Origin: Gammaproteobacteria bacterium
GTDB lineage: Bacteria > Pseudomonadota > Gammaproteobacteria > Pseudomonadales > Halieaceae
Direction of reading: 5' to 3'
DNA: 32,884 nt
Assembly (NCBI GenBank): GCA_030433415.1
Contig: JAUIMF010000035.1
Span: forward strand, 1 to 32,884
Shown here one piece after another: positions 24,533 through 32,536 of this stretch. A model generated the notes under the pieces. That model was not told where the DNA came from, searched no databases, and saw only the letters and a program-made list of their open reading frames with translations. Both the position numbers and the translations under genes were made by a program. The first letter of the stretch is position 1. Each line of letters begins with the position of its first letter.

Positions 24533-24940
24533 ATGGGAATGGCAAGTGAGTTCAAAGAGTTCGCCATGAAGGGCAATGTGGTGGATATGGCTGTGGGCAT
24601 CATCATTGGTGCCGCGTTTGGCAAAATCGTGGCGTCATTCGTGAACGATATTCTGATGCCGCCGCTTGGCGTGCTGATTGGTGGCGTCGACTTCAGCTCT
24701 CTGTCTGTTGTGATTCAGGAGGCAACCGAAGCTACGGAGGCCGTCACGATCAAATACGGGGCGTTCATCCAGACGTGTGTTGACTTTCTTATCGTTGCCT
24801 TCGCGATCTTCATGGCCGTGAAAGTCATGAACAGTCTGAAGAAGGAAGAAGAGGTCGTAGAAGAAGCGCCGGCGGAACCGGAAGCACCCCCGGCAGACAT
24901 CGCTCTGCTGACAGAGATCCGGGATCTGCTGAAGCGATAG
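24533..24940 (+). CDS. mscL: Large-conductance mechanosensitive channel MscL
   Basis: An inner-membrane pentameric channel that opens under membrane tension and releases solutes on osmotic downshock. It has 135 residues, the normal size. The N-terminal amphipathic helix and pore helix show [25 protein letters not shown] in two adjoining parts (6-30); the second membrane helix is [16 protein letters not shown], and the cytoplasmic end [11 protein letters not shown] is typical. An acidic Pro/Glu-rich linker precedes that end. A G-rich ribosome binding site lies just upstream. It appears to be transcribed alone. Confidence 0.97.
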   Translation: MGMASEFKEFAMKGNVVDMAVGIIIGAAFGKIVASFVNDILMPPLGVLIGGVDFSSLSVVIQEATEATEAVTIKYGAFIQTCVDFLIVAFAIFMAVKVMNSLKKEEEVVEEAPAEPEAPPADIALLTEIRDLLKR

Positions 24941-24989
24941 TCACGCCGCCATGAGAGCAGGTCAGACCAATCTGATCAACCCAGCGATG

Positions 24990-25016
24990 CCGCCACGGTG
25001 TGCGAACACCTGGCGG
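24990..25016. terminator. Hairpin downstream of mscL
   Basis: CCGCCA-(C)-GGTGT and ACACC-TGGCGG form an 11-bp stem with one bulged C and the tetraloop GCGA, about 50 bp after the mscL stop. No T run follows, so it is a possible weak terminator or a structured RNA. Confidence 0.4.
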
Positions 25017-25028
25017 TATCGGCTCTGT

Positions 25029-25057
25029 TTGTAGCGTCGCTTTTAAAACGCTATACC
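25029..25057 (+). promoter_or_regulatory. Predicted leaderless promoter of the Arg-rich protein gene
   Basis: TTGTAG (25029-25034), 17 bp, TATACC (25052-25057). The start of transcription would fall at about 25064-25065, on the ATG of the next gene, and no ribosome binding site is present. This fits a leaderless mRNA. Both hexamers are partial matches. Confidence 0.45.
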
Positions 25058-25064
25058 TGTTCCT

Positions 25065-25415
25065 ATGGCCGATACGCCCCACCGCAAAACTGACGCCAAA
25101 CGAAACGGCGAAGCCGACCGGCGTCGTGGCGAGCGCCGACTGAAGAGTCGGCGATCTACCTTTCGTCGTCACACCTACTGCCGAAGGCAATCACAGTACA
25201 GCTTTGACGAACTGGCGATTCCTGTTGAGATCGAGCGCCGCGTTGGAGAGCGCCGCGAGGGTTGCCGGCGTGTCTACGAGCGCCGTAGCTCGGATCGTCG
25301 CGTCGACGATCGACGCAAAGGCATACGCACCGATCGCACACCGCTCAATCCCAGGGGCTTTTTAACCAGGGAAGAACGCGATTACCTGGCCTCGCTGAAT
25401 TCGTCGGACGACTGA
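25065..25415 (+). CDS. Arginine-rich protein with repeated RR motifs
   Basis: A 116-residue protein without signal peptide or membrane segment. Two blocks of regularly spaced Arg pairs (about 18-42 and 58-85: DRRRGERR, then ERRVGERREGCRR, YERRSSDRRVDDRR) flank a short neutral segment (FDELAIPVEIE). The pairs recur every four to six residues, often preceded by Glu or Asp, which suggests charged helices or a nucleic-acid or membrane-surface contact. The end is NPRGFLTREERDYLASLN. No function is recognised. Biased composition could mean a chance frame, but length, a plausible promoter and a well-defined tail argue for a real gene. Confidence 0.6.
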   Translation: MADTPHRKTDAKRNGEADRRRGERRLKSRRSTFRRHTYCRRQSQYSFDELAIPVEIERRVGERREGCRRVYERRSSDRRVDDRRKGIRTDRTPLNPRGFLTREERDYLASLNSSDD

Positions 25416-25450
25416 CTTCTACTCCAGCGGTCCCGCCTCCAAAACGATTG

Positions 25451-26143
25451 TTAAATCGGCTTCAACGCCAGCTCCGTCGCCTTTTTGATGCGTTTTTCGT
25501 CGCGGAAGTACTCGCTCGGATCCAGCGGTTTGAACTCTTTCTTGTCACGCATCATCAGCACTTCAAGCCCTCCGTAGTTCACGTAGAGCGGCTGTTTTTT
25601 CTGGTCGTAGATAGTGAGCGTCACCGTAGAGGCGGCGACGGTTGCCGTGTACTTGAGCCGTCCTTTTTTCTGCAACTTCTGCGAGACACCATCCCACTCG
25701 GCTTTGTCGTTCTCTACCGGAGCCTGAAGGATGTCGATGCGCACCGTCGCCACGGCATCTAGGTCATTGCGGAACCACAGCTCTCGCCAGGAATGGTCTT
25801 GTACGGCAGCGATCTTTTCGGCATCAGGCTCACCGGTCTGCGGATCTTTTAGGCCACCGACCTGATCGATCATGGTCTTGCGGATGTCGGCCAACAACGT
25901 GTTTGGTAATACGGTGAACTTGCGCTTCTCCAAATGTTTGGTGACCAGCGCCAGAATCTGCTCTTTGGCAGCCTCGGGCATTTGCAAGGATGCGCTGGAT
26001 TCCACCGGTGCCAGGGCAATGCGCCGGTACTCCTTTTTGAGCACCCGCTTGTCGATGAGAAAGGGGTCGTACTTGTCGGCAGCCCACGCCGGCAACGACA
26101 ACGTCAGGCAGAGCGCGGTCAGGCATACGAACAAATTTTTCAT
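25451..26143 (-). CDS. Exported protein of unknown function, partner of M48 peptidase
   Basis: A 230-residue protein with a clear signal peptide (cleavage near AWA-AD, about 21). The mature part is rich in Lys and Asp with a beta/alpha pattern. It contains RRIALAPVESSASL, which resembles the start of the LpoB/GNA1162-like lipoprotein fold, though there is no lipobox, and a later ATVAASTVTLTIYDQ strand. Its start overlaps the stop of the M48 gene by four bases (ATGA), so both are translated together. A joint role in envelope protein quality control is an inference from this coupling. Confidence 0.8.
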   Translation of the reverse strand: MKNLFVCLTALCLTLSLPAWAADKYDPFLIDKRVLKKEYRRIALAPVESSASLQMPEAAKEQILALVTKHLEKRKFTVLPNTLLADIRKTMIDQVGGLKDPQTGEPDAEKIAAVQDHSWRELWFRNDLDAVATVRIDILQAPVENDKAEWDGVSQKLQKKGRLKYTATVAASTVTLTIYDQKKQPLYVNYGGLEVLMMRDKKEFKPLDPSEYFRDEKRIKKATELALKPI

Positions 26144-27342
26144 TGCAGCGCCTCCAGATAACCACGAACAATGCCGGCATCAGCGGCGTCACCTGCAACG
26201 TCCAGATAGCGCTCCAGGGCTTCGCGGGCTTTCGCCGTGTTCCCGTTGATACGGTACGCCATGCCGATCTCGCGATACGCCGCCGCGTAGCTGGCGTCCT
26301 TCGCGATCGTGGTCTCATAGGCCGCGAGCGCTTCGTCAAAATCCGGCCCCGCCGGGTTTTCGCGCCGGTAGGCCTCACCCATCAGAAAATATCCTTGCGG
26401 ATCATCGGGGCGAGCGAGTTGGTAGCGGGCCAGACCATCGCGGGCGCGGGCAAACTGTCCCTCGGCAAAGTCCAGCCTGGCCGTGGTCAGGTAAGCGGGA
26501 GCAATGACACGGTAGTAATCAATCGCCTCGGGCACGACGCCGGGCGCAAAGCCCTTGCGCCGCTTCTCGCGCTTGATCTCTTTCTGCAGATTCTTGATGC
26601 GGTCTTCAAGGCGGGGATGGCTGCTCCACATCTGCCGCGGATCACCGGCCCCGTAAACTTCATTCTCGAACAGCTTTTCGAAGGCAGGAATCGCCTCGTC
26701 GCGTGACAGGCCGGCATGGGCCATGAGCATCAGGCCCTCTTCGTCGGCGACGTATTCGTTTTTCTTGGAATACCCACTGGTCGACAGGTTGTACCAGAGG
26801 TCACCGGCAAAATCGCCGAGGCCGGGATCGTAACTGCCGGTCTGGCTGGCCAATGCCGCGCCAGCCAACAGGCCCAGGCCCTTACCGATCATGCCCTGGG
26901 TGCCCCGCGAGAGCATTTCGCGATAGGTATGACGCTGCAGAAAATGGGACACCTCATGCGACACGATCGCCGCAAGCTGCGCCTCGTTGTCCATGCGCAC
27001 CAGCAGACCCGTGTGGATGCCGATGGTGCCGTAGGGGTAGGCCCAGGCATTCAGTGTCGGCTGCTCCACCACTACAAACTTGAGCTTGATATCCAGGTGA
27101 TCCAGAAAGTCACCCAGCATGCGGTCCGCGAGGCTTTCGAGATACTGCTCTATCGAGGGATAGGCCACGAGCGTACCGTTGTCGCGAAGTCTCTGCTCGT
27201 GACTGGTTGCGCGCTCCCACAGATCGGCTTCGTCCTCCTTCTCTGGAAGGCGATCAATCTTGTCCATGGTCTTTACGGCAGCATGGGCGGGTATCGCCAG
27301 CACCAAAGCAAATACCGCAAACAGGAGGGATTTTTTATTCAT
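26140..27342 (-). CDS. Periplasmic M48-family zinc metallopeptidase with TPR repeats
   Basis: A 400-residue protein similar in layout to BepA (YfgC), which maintains outer membrane proteins. A signal peptide ends at AHA-AV (about 21). The zinc motif is HEVSH (His129, Glu130, His133) with a third ligand Glu196 in NEYVADEEG; SSHPRLEDRI follows, as in the family. The C-terminal part (about 285-400) consists of tetratricopeptide-like helices (FAEGQFARARDGLARY, NGNTAKAREALERYL). It is first in a two-gene operon with the exported protein at 25451-26143. It is shorter than E. coli BepA (487 residues), so orthology is not certain. Confidence 0.88.
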   Translation of the reverse strand: MNKKSLLFAVFALVLAIPAHAAVKTMDKIDRLPEKEDEADLWERATSHEQRLRDNGTLVAYPSIEQYLESLADRMLGDFLDHLDIKLKFVVVEQPTLNAWAYPYGTIGIHTGLLVRMDNEAQLAAIVSHEVSHFLQRHTYREMLSRGTQGMIGKGLGLLAGAALASQTGSYDPGLGDFAGDLWYNLSTSGYSKKNEYVADEEGLMLMAHAGLSRDEAIPAFEKLFENEVYGAGDPRQMWSSHPRLEDRIKNLQKEIKREKRRKGFAPGVVPEAIDYYRVIAPAYLTTARLDFAEGQFARARDGLARYQLARPDDPQGYFLMGEAYRRENPAGPDFDEALAAYETTIAKDASYAAAYREIGMAYRINGNTAKAREALERYLDVAGDAADAGIVRGYLEALQ

Positions 27343-27432
27343 CGTTGGTCACCCCGGTTCAGCACCTTGTTCAGCATAGCAGTCACGGGGCAAGCCCGCC
27401 GTAGAAACGATCAGGGGTAACAGATCAGCACC

Positions 27433-28020
27433 TCAGTCCGGAACGCAGATCTCAGACAGTTCATCCCGCAGCATGGCCAGCTGCGCTTTGGCGGTCCATC
27501 GCTCGGGCACCTGCATCCACAACGTTGCGATACCGTTGACCAACACCATCAAACGAAGCGCCTGTGCTTTGCAGTTCACCGTTTCGCGTAGCTCGCCGCG
27601 ATCCTTCGCTGCCTGAAGGACCTGAACGAACAGATCGTCGGCTTCGGCCACACCACGCCGACGCTCGGCTTCCAGTTCGGGGTTCCCATTGGCCATACCC
27701 CACAAACCGAACCAGACCGCCCAGTCACCGCGGTAACGCTCATTCGTGGGCAGGCATTCCTTCAGGCAGTCAAAGACACTCATGCCCGCGCGCTGCGCCC
27801 GCTCTACCCGCGATGTCGTGCGGTCTCGCGCAGCCAGATAAGTGAAATTCATCAGGTCTTCTTTATTGCGAAAATAATGCGCGATCACCGCAGTGCTGAA
27901 GCCGGCTTCCTGGGCCGTGGCGCGTATCGTTACCGCCTGAACGCCGGCACGGACCACCAACCGCCCCACCGCATCGGCAATCTCGAGTCGGCGCGCATCG
28001 TGATCGACTATCGCAGGCAC
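27433..28020 (-). CDS. TetR-family transcriptional regulator
   Basis: A 195-residue protein with a GTG start and AGGAG nine bases upstream. The N-terminal helix-turn-helix domain (about 12-57) includes VTIRATAQEAGFSTAVIAHY (30-49) and FRNKEDL, typical of TetR/BetI-type repressors. The C-terminal ligand-binding part is Trp/Leu-rich. It is divergent from the SnoaL-dioxygenase genes. The palindrome at 28087-28110 and the related site at 28170-28193 lie in the shared control region, so it probably represses both itself and that operon until a ligand appears. Confidence 0.9.
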   Translation of the reverse strand: MPAIVDHDARRLEIADAVGRLVVRAGVQAVTIRATAQEAGFSTAVIAHYFRNKEDLMNFTYLAARDRTTSRVERAQRAGMSVFDCLKECLPTNERYRGDWAVWFGLWGMANGNPELEAERRRGVAEADDLFVQVLQAAKDRGELRETVNCKAQALRLMVLVNGIATLWMQVPERWTAKAQLAMLRDELSEICVPD

Positions 28021-28086
28021 GGGCTCATGCTCCTATTTTCTCGTTGAACTCTGGTCGTAGCTTGTCACAACACATAAGCATCGGTC

Positions 28087-28110
28087 TATATATAACGTAT
28101 GTTATATATA
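28087..28110. promoter_or_regulatory. Perfect palindromic operator (probable TetR site O1)
   Basis: TATATATAAC-GTAT-GTTATATATA is a perfect 10-bp inverted repeat with a 4-nt spacer in an AT-rich stretch between the regulator and its divergent target. TetR-family proteins typically bind such sites as dimers. It lies about 67-90 bp before the regulator start. Confidence 0.75.
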
Positions 28111-28144
28111 AAATTAAAACTAGCTGATTAATAGCAATTATTTC

Positions 28145-28193
28145 TTGACGTTGCGCCTTTCTGGTGTTTTATTTAATACAAACGTTATATAAA
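28145..28193 (+). promoter_or_regulatory. Promoter of the SnoaL-dioxygenase operon with second operator O2
   Basis: TTGACG (28145-28150), 17 bp, TTTATT (28168-28173) form a fair promoter with a start near 28180. TATTTAATAC-AAAC-GTTATATAAA at 28170-28193 repeats the 10-4-10 form of O1; its right arm is near identical and its left arm is degenerate. It covers the -10 and start site, which is the expected position for repression. Confidence 0.55.
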
Positions 28194-28282
28194 AACCGCT
28201 GCGGCAACACCTGCGGTCCGCATAAAAACGCTAACACGAACCCAGGCCGGAACCCCGGCCATCGCATAAAGGAGCAATACCT

Positions 28283-28732
28283 ATGCAACAATCACCGACG
28301 CTACAGGATCGCGCAGACCTCGAAGACGCGCTGCTGGACTACCTTTTTGCCGTGGATTCCATGGATGACCTGGACGCCATGGTGGCGGTATTCACCGACG
28401 ATGCGGTTCTGGACCTGTCGGGTCTCGAGCTTGGCGTCTTTGAGGGCAAAGCCGCCATTCGCGACTTCTACGCCCAGGTATTCGAGTCCATGTCGCACCA
28501 CATGCACACGCTCACCAACTTTCGCGTAATGGAATTCGACGGCGACACTGCCCGCACCTACGCCTACATCTGCGGCATGGGCCGCTCCAAGCAGGGCATC
28601 GATATTCAGGTTTACGTTTACTACGACCTGCAAATGCGCAACACATCCGATGGCTGGAAGATCGCGCACTTTTACGAAGCACCGAAGCTTCCCATGCCGG
28701 ACTCCGTCGGTCAGGTACACAAAGACGCCTGA
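28283..28732 (+). CDS. SnoaL-like (NTF2-fold) protein 1
   Basis: A 149-residue protein with a strong ribosome binding site (AAAGGAG). The NTF2-like cone fold is indicated by LEDALLDYLFAVDSMDDLDAMVAVFTDDAVLDL, split here as LLDYLFAVDSMDD (about 18-30) and VAVFTDDAVLDL (34-45), then FEGKAAIRDFYAQVF and a C-terminal GWKIAHFYEAPKLP. Members include hydroxylating-oxygenase small subunits, steroid isomerases and polyketide cyclases. It is the first gene after the operator region and 28 bp before the dioxygenase gene. It could be an accessory subunit or an isomerase acting on the same substrate. Confidence 0.85.
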   Translation: MQQSPTLQDRADLEDALLDYLFAVDSMDDLDAMVAVFTDDAVLDLSGLELGVFEGKAAIRDFYAQVFESMSHHMHTLTNFRVMEFDGDTARTYAYICGMGRSKQGIDIQVYVYYDLQMRNTSDGWKIAHFYEAPKLPMPDSVGQVHKDA

Positions 28733-28760
28733 TACCCATAATCGATAAAGGAGACACACC

Positions 28761-29633
28761 ATGGCCGACGCAACGCCTATTCGTACCAGCCTGAATGACA
28801 AAAATGATTTCTCGACGCGCTTCCATCGCGACGGTGTCATGATCGTAGAAGGCGCCTTCAGCGACCAGGACATGGCGCTCATCGAAGCCGCCTACCAGGG
28901 CAATCTCGATAACCCCAGCCCCCTGGCGCAGCACCTGTATTCCGAAGAGGGTGGCACCTTCATTCAGTGCGTTGAGGATTCCAGCAGCAAGCCCGCCTTC
29001 AAAACAATGTTTGAGCAGACCCCCATCGCCGATATTTGTGCCAGCGCCTTTGGATCGGGTGGAGTCTGGTACTTCCATGATCAGCTGTTCTTCAAGGACG
29101 GGGGCGAGAAGCCGGTGCGCCGTACGCCCTGGCATCAGGACACGCCCTATCACGCGATGGATGGCAGCAAGTTCGTTGTATTCTGGATTCCCATGCACGA
29201 CATCTCCGATGATGTGGCGCTGGAAGTTGTACGCGGGTCCCACGCGCAAACGCTGTACAACCCGTCATTCTTCGATCCTACGGACGACACGCTTCCGTTG
29301 TATGACGAAAACGTGATGCCTCGTCTGCCCGACATCGAAGCAGATCGTGACAGCTGGGACATCATGACCTGCTCCATGCGCCGTGGCGACCTGCTGATGT
29401 TTCATCCAAGTTGCCTGCACGGCGGTGGCGCCCAGCCTGTGGGCTCCCAGCGCAGAAGCCTGTCTCTGCGCATGGTCGGCGATGACATGGTGCGTGTAGA
29501 GCGCCCAGGAGCGGACCTGGATTCGCCGACGGCAAACAACATTGGCGATGATGAAGAAGAGCTCACCGCGCGTATCAACAGTCTGCCCCTCGGTACTCCC
29601 GTTTTCGAGGCGGGGCTCACCCAGCTGTATTGA
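28761..29633 (+). CDS. Phytanoyl-CoA dioxygenase (PhyH)-family protein
   Basis: A 290-residue Fe(II)/2-oxoglutarate-dependent oxygenase. The iron ligands are His125 and Asp127 in PWHQDTPY and His220 in SCLHGGGA; Arg231 or Arg232 is placed to hold 2-oxoglutarate. The domain starts with FHRDGVMIVEGAFSD, a common entry for this family. It probably hydroxylates a small organic acid, amine or ester; the substrate cannot be read from the sequence. It is in one operon with SnoaL protein 1, and a long hairpin follows it. Confidence 0.92.
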   Translation: MADATPIRTSLNDKNDFSTRFHRDGVMIVEGAFSDQDMALIEAAYQGNLDNPSPLAQHLYSEEGGTFIQCVEDSSSKPAFKTMFEQTPIADICASAFGSGGVWYFHDQLFFKDGGEKPVRRTPWHQDTPYHAMDGSKFVVFWIPMHDISDDVALEVVRGSHAQTLYNPSFFDPTDDTLPLYDENVMPRLPDIEADRDSWDIMTCSMRRGDLLMFHPSCLHGGGAQPVGSQRRSLSLRMVGDDMVRVERPGADLDSPTANNIGDDEEELTARINSLPLGTPVFEAGLTQLY

Positions 29634-29703
29634 TCCCTCTGCTTTCGTTGGCCCGGCCCTTTGAGCGTGTCACCGAACGAGACCTCTTAACCTGAGCACA
29701 AAT

Positions 29704-29742
29704 GCCTGCTTGGACCCGGAAATCAACCGGGTGCAAGCAGGC
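29704..29742. terminator. Long hairpin after the dioxygenase gene
   Basis: GCCTGCTTG pairs with CAAGCAGGC, and after one G-G mismatch ACCCGG pairs with CCGGGT around a 7-nt loop, giving 15 paired bases in 39 nt. It lies about 70 bp after the dioxygenase stop and 120 bp before the next gene. No T run follows on the plus strand. It may end or attenuate the transcript or protect the upstream mRNA. Confidence 0.55.
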
Positions 29743-29862
29743 CGTAACACCTCATTTGCCTATTCCCGATTCGCGGCGATAGGAATCCTTGCGTTAGTAA
29801 CGTACCTTCCAAATATGGCTCTCACGAGCCCATAAAAGGATTACCCGCAAGGAGCTGCAGCC

Positions 29863-30309
29863 ATGGCCTTTACTGGACCCATAGAAGATCGCCTCGCGAT
29901 CCGAGAACTGATGAACACCCACGCTCACGGCGTGATGACAAAGGACCCCGAGATTTGGGGTTCGGTCTGGGCTGACGACGCCCATTGGGAATTACTCGAA
30001 TACCCCGACCTGGGCGGATTTTCGGGCAAAGAAGCCATCGTCGGCGCCTGGGTGGAATCCATGAAGGTCTATGGCCTGAACGACATGTCCAAGCCGATGG
30101 TGTACTTCATGGAACCCGGTGCCATTGAAGTGGATGGCGACAAGGCGACCGCAACGGCTTACACGCATGAGGTCTATCAGCACCCCGAGACTCGCAAAAT
30201 TGTGCGCGGCACGGGGCGTTATGACGACCAGTTGGAAAAGCGCGATGGCAAATGGCTGTTCGTACGCCGTGACTATTCCATCGTGCATGAACAGATCAGC
30301 GATGCCTGA
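29863..30309 (+). CDS. SnoaL-like (NTF2-fold) protein 2
   Basis: A 148-residue protein with AAGGAG well placed before the ATG. It has the NTF2-like pattern IEDRLAIRELMNTHAHGV (7-24), WGSVWADDAHWEL, FSGKEAIVGAWVESM and GKWLFVRRDYSIVHE. It shares the fold with SnoaL protein 1 but little direct sequence, so it is not a recent duplicate. It may pair with the Rieske protein that follows, since small subunits of ring-hydroxylating oxygenases have this fold. It is 229 bp from the dioxygenase gene, beyond a hairpin, so it may have its own promoter. Confidence 0.85.
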   Translation: MAFTGPIEDRLAIRELMNTHAHGVMTKDPEIWGSVWADDAHWELLEYPDLGGFSGKEAIVGAWVESMKVYGLNDMSKPMVYFMEPGAIEVDGDKATATAYTHEVYQHPETRKIVRGTGRYDDQLEKRDGKWLFVRRDYSIVHEQISDA

Positions 30310-30525
30310 AACGAATCAGCTGGCGCACTCGTAGAGCGTTAGTCGAACAACCCAAAGTACTCCATAACGTCGTTAGCTCACGCGTCGCCCGGGATCGCGC
30401 CTTGATCGCACAAGTCTGGGCAATAACGGTCTTCTGATGGGCGTCACTAATCGCACCTCTATTTGACAGTATGCTGATTATATTGGAGACTCACGCCCCA
30501 GCACATCAGGCGGGGATGCACTGCG

Positions 30526-31677
30526 ATGAATACTTCCGGCGTGGCCGGCCACGATCTTTCAGTAATGCTCCACGCCCTTGCGGAGTCAGCGGCAGGTCCC
30601 TTCGGCGAAGCGCTCACCATGCCTGGTGGTCTGTACCACTCAAAGCAATGTGCGGAATTGGAGCGCGCCAGGATCTTCGAACAAGAATGGCATTGCGTCG
30701 GTCGACTCGCAGAAATCCCAAATCCCGGAGATTTCATTGCCTTTGACATCGCCGACCAACCCATCTTTGTGGTGCGTCAGAAAAGCGGTGATATCGGTGC
30801 GTTTCGCAATGTCTGCGTGCATCGCTGTGCTCAGCTACTGAGCGGCAGTGGCAATGTCACCCGCATCTCCTGCCCGTACCACTCCTGGACCTATCTTCTT
30901 GACGGCCAATTGATCGGCGCGCCGTTTATGCACGAAAGACCCGGCTTCAATGTGAAGGATCACCGCCTGCCCGCTGTGGCCTGCGAAATCTGGGAGGGCT
31001 TTATCTACGTCACCCTCAACCCGGATGCAGAGCCGGTCAGTCAACGGCTGGCAGAGTTGCAGGAGGTCGTAGGCCAGTATCGTATGGCGGACTATGTTCC
31101 GATCATCTGTGAAAACGAAGTCTGGGACACCAACTGGAAATGCCTGGTCGAGAACTTCATGGACGCGTATCACATTCACCGCGTTCACGCGAAATCCTTC
31201 GGTGCCAGCAGTCGGTCCGAGGAGCGTGCGGTGCTGGTCCCAGGTACCGATCACTTTACGTATCACTACGTCGACATGGAAAAGGACCACCCCAACGTCT
31301 ACGCCCATTCCGACAATACCTGGCTAGGCGATGAGCACCGCAATCGCGTAACGCTCGCCTGTATCTTCCCAACGCATACACTCCAGCTACAGCCGAATAT
31401 GCTTTGGTACCTCTCGATCCAACCTCAAGGTGTGGAACAGGTTCGCATTCGCTGGGCCGTGTCGGTGCCCAGAGAAATTCTCGACGCGTCGCCGGACCCC
31501 GAGGCCCACATCGAGCACCTGCGCAGCTTTCTTGGCGTGGTCAATTCCGAAGATCGACCGACCGTCGAAGGGGTATTCTCCAGTACCCGCACCACCAACG
31601 CACCGCGCGGCCCCATGTCACATCTCGAACGGAATGTTTTTGACTTTGACCGCTACCTGGCGCGCAGGCTCTGCTAA
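30526..31677 (+). CDS. Rieske non-heme iron oxygenase, alpha subunit type
   Basis: A 383-residue oxygenase. The Rieske 2Fe-2S motif is Cys97-x-His99 and Cys116-x2-His119. The catalytic iron site is NFMDAYHIHRVH with Asp213, His216 and His221. The C-terminal part (SHLERNVFDFDRYL) is also typical. Such enzymes hydroxylate aromatic rings, demethylate aryl ethers or oxidise quaternary amines such as carnitine or betaines; no reductase gene is present in the window, so electrons must come from elsewhere. Its stop codon overlaps that of the convergent TIM-barrel gene. The 216 bp before it contain TTGACA at 30463-30468 but no -10 at normal spacing. Confidence 0.92.
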   Translation: MNTSGVAGHDLSVMLHALAESAAGPFGEALTMPGGLYHSKQCAELERARIFEQEWHCVGRLAEIPNPGDFIAFDIADQPIFVVRQKSGDIGAFRNVCVHRCAQLLSGSGNVTRISCPYHSWTYLLDGQLIGAPFMHERPGFNVKDHRLPAVACEIWEGFIYVTLNPDAEPVSQRLAELQEVVGQYRMADYVPIICENEVWDTNWKCLVENFMDAYHIHRVHAKSFGASSRSEERAVLVPGTDHFTYHYVDMEKDHPNVYAHSDNTWLGDEHRNRVTLACIFPTHTLQLQPNMLWYLSIQPQGVEQVRIRWAVSVPREILDASPDPEAHIEHLRSFLGVVNSEDRPTVEGVFSSTRTTNAPRGPMSHLERNVFDFDRYLARRLC

Positions 31678-32522
31678 CCAGGCTCGGCCTCGAGGTCGGC
31701 CCAGATCTGCTGAACCCAATCCCGAATCGTCAGGGCCTCTTCCCATCGGCTGGACATCTCCCGGCCGTCGGGTCCCGTAAGCGCATACTCCGGCGGACCC
31801 AACTCGCAGAGAAACACGCATTCGCCCTCGGCATTGCGCTGCTGCCACGACGCAAAACCATCGCGCCACCAGCCCTTGAACAGTTCGACCCATTGCTGAC
31901 TCTGTGCAAAGGCCAGCGGCAACTGAATCTGCTGACGCCCCGCGACGCGCCCCTGAAAACTATCGGATCGTTCCAGAATACGGCGAATATAGCCCTGCTC
32001 ACGCGGCGAGATTGGAAAAGGAATTTCCCGTTCCACCAGGTAGTGCGACAGGTCGGCGCACATCCTCATTTCTGGGATGGCATCCAATAAAGTGAGTGTG
32101 GTGTAAAGATCGTTGGTGATGCAGTTGCGGTGGGTTTCGAACTGGATTGGCATGCCCTCTTCTTCAGACATGGCAATCCAGGCGCGTATCACCGGTATCA
32201 TCCCGTCGACGCTAAGGGGCATCACCTGACCGATCACCACCACAAAGGGTGCATCATGCTCACGAGCCATACGTAGCACCGGCCTCAACCCTTCAATGGT
32301 TTTGGGGAAATCCACCAAAAATGGCCTGAGTCCGGCGTCTGCCATCATCGGTAGAATCCGGCGAATATCTGCCTCAGAGGTGACCCCGAAGTCCAGTGCC
32401 ATACCTGCAAATCCGGCGTCGGCTACCTTCTCTACAATCGCCTCGTAGGGCAGGATTTTGCCACTGGCGTCGTGGGGCTGCATCGCCCACAACGACTGGT
32501 ACACCTGCAGCGTGCGCGCCAT
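31674..32522 (-). CDS. TIM-barrel sugar phosphate isomerase/epimerase-like protein
   Basis: From ATG 32522, with AGGAG just upstream, the protein has 282 residues; an ATG further upstream at 32540 would overlap the transporter gene. It belongs to the AP-endonuclease-2/xylose-isomerase-like barrel superfamily: YEAIVEKVADAGFAGMALDF at the start, metal ligands probably Glu129 in QFETHRN, Asp157 and His160 in CADLSHY, and a Glu in LCELGPP near the end. Members isomerise or epimerise sugars and inositols or split related compounds. It is in one operon with the NhaC-type gene, which ends 14 bp before it. Confidence 0.85.
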   Translation of the reverse strand: MARTLQVYQSLWAMQPHDASGKILPYEAIVEKVADAGFAGMALDFGVTSEADIRRILPMMADAGLRPFLVDFPKTIEGLRPVLRMAREHDAPFVVVIGQVMPLSVDGMIPVIRAWIAMSEEEGMPIQFETHRNCITNDLYTTLTLLDAIPEMRMCADLSHYLVEREIPFPISPREQGYIRRILERSDSFQGRVAGRQQIQLPLAFAQSQQWVELFKGWWRDGFASWQQRNAEGECVFLCELGPPEYALTGPDGREMSSRWEEALTIRDWVQQIWADLEAEPG

Positions 32523-32536
32523 GGCTATCTCCTGAA

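Noticed and set aside
27357..27374. GTTCAG-N6-GTTCAG near the M48 gene as another PhoP box
   Set aside because: The period is 12 bp instead of 11 and the orientation points away from the M48 gene.
30463..30484. TTGACA with TATATT before the Rieske gene as a promoter
   Set aside because: The spacing is only about 10 bp, far too short for a sigma-70 promoter.
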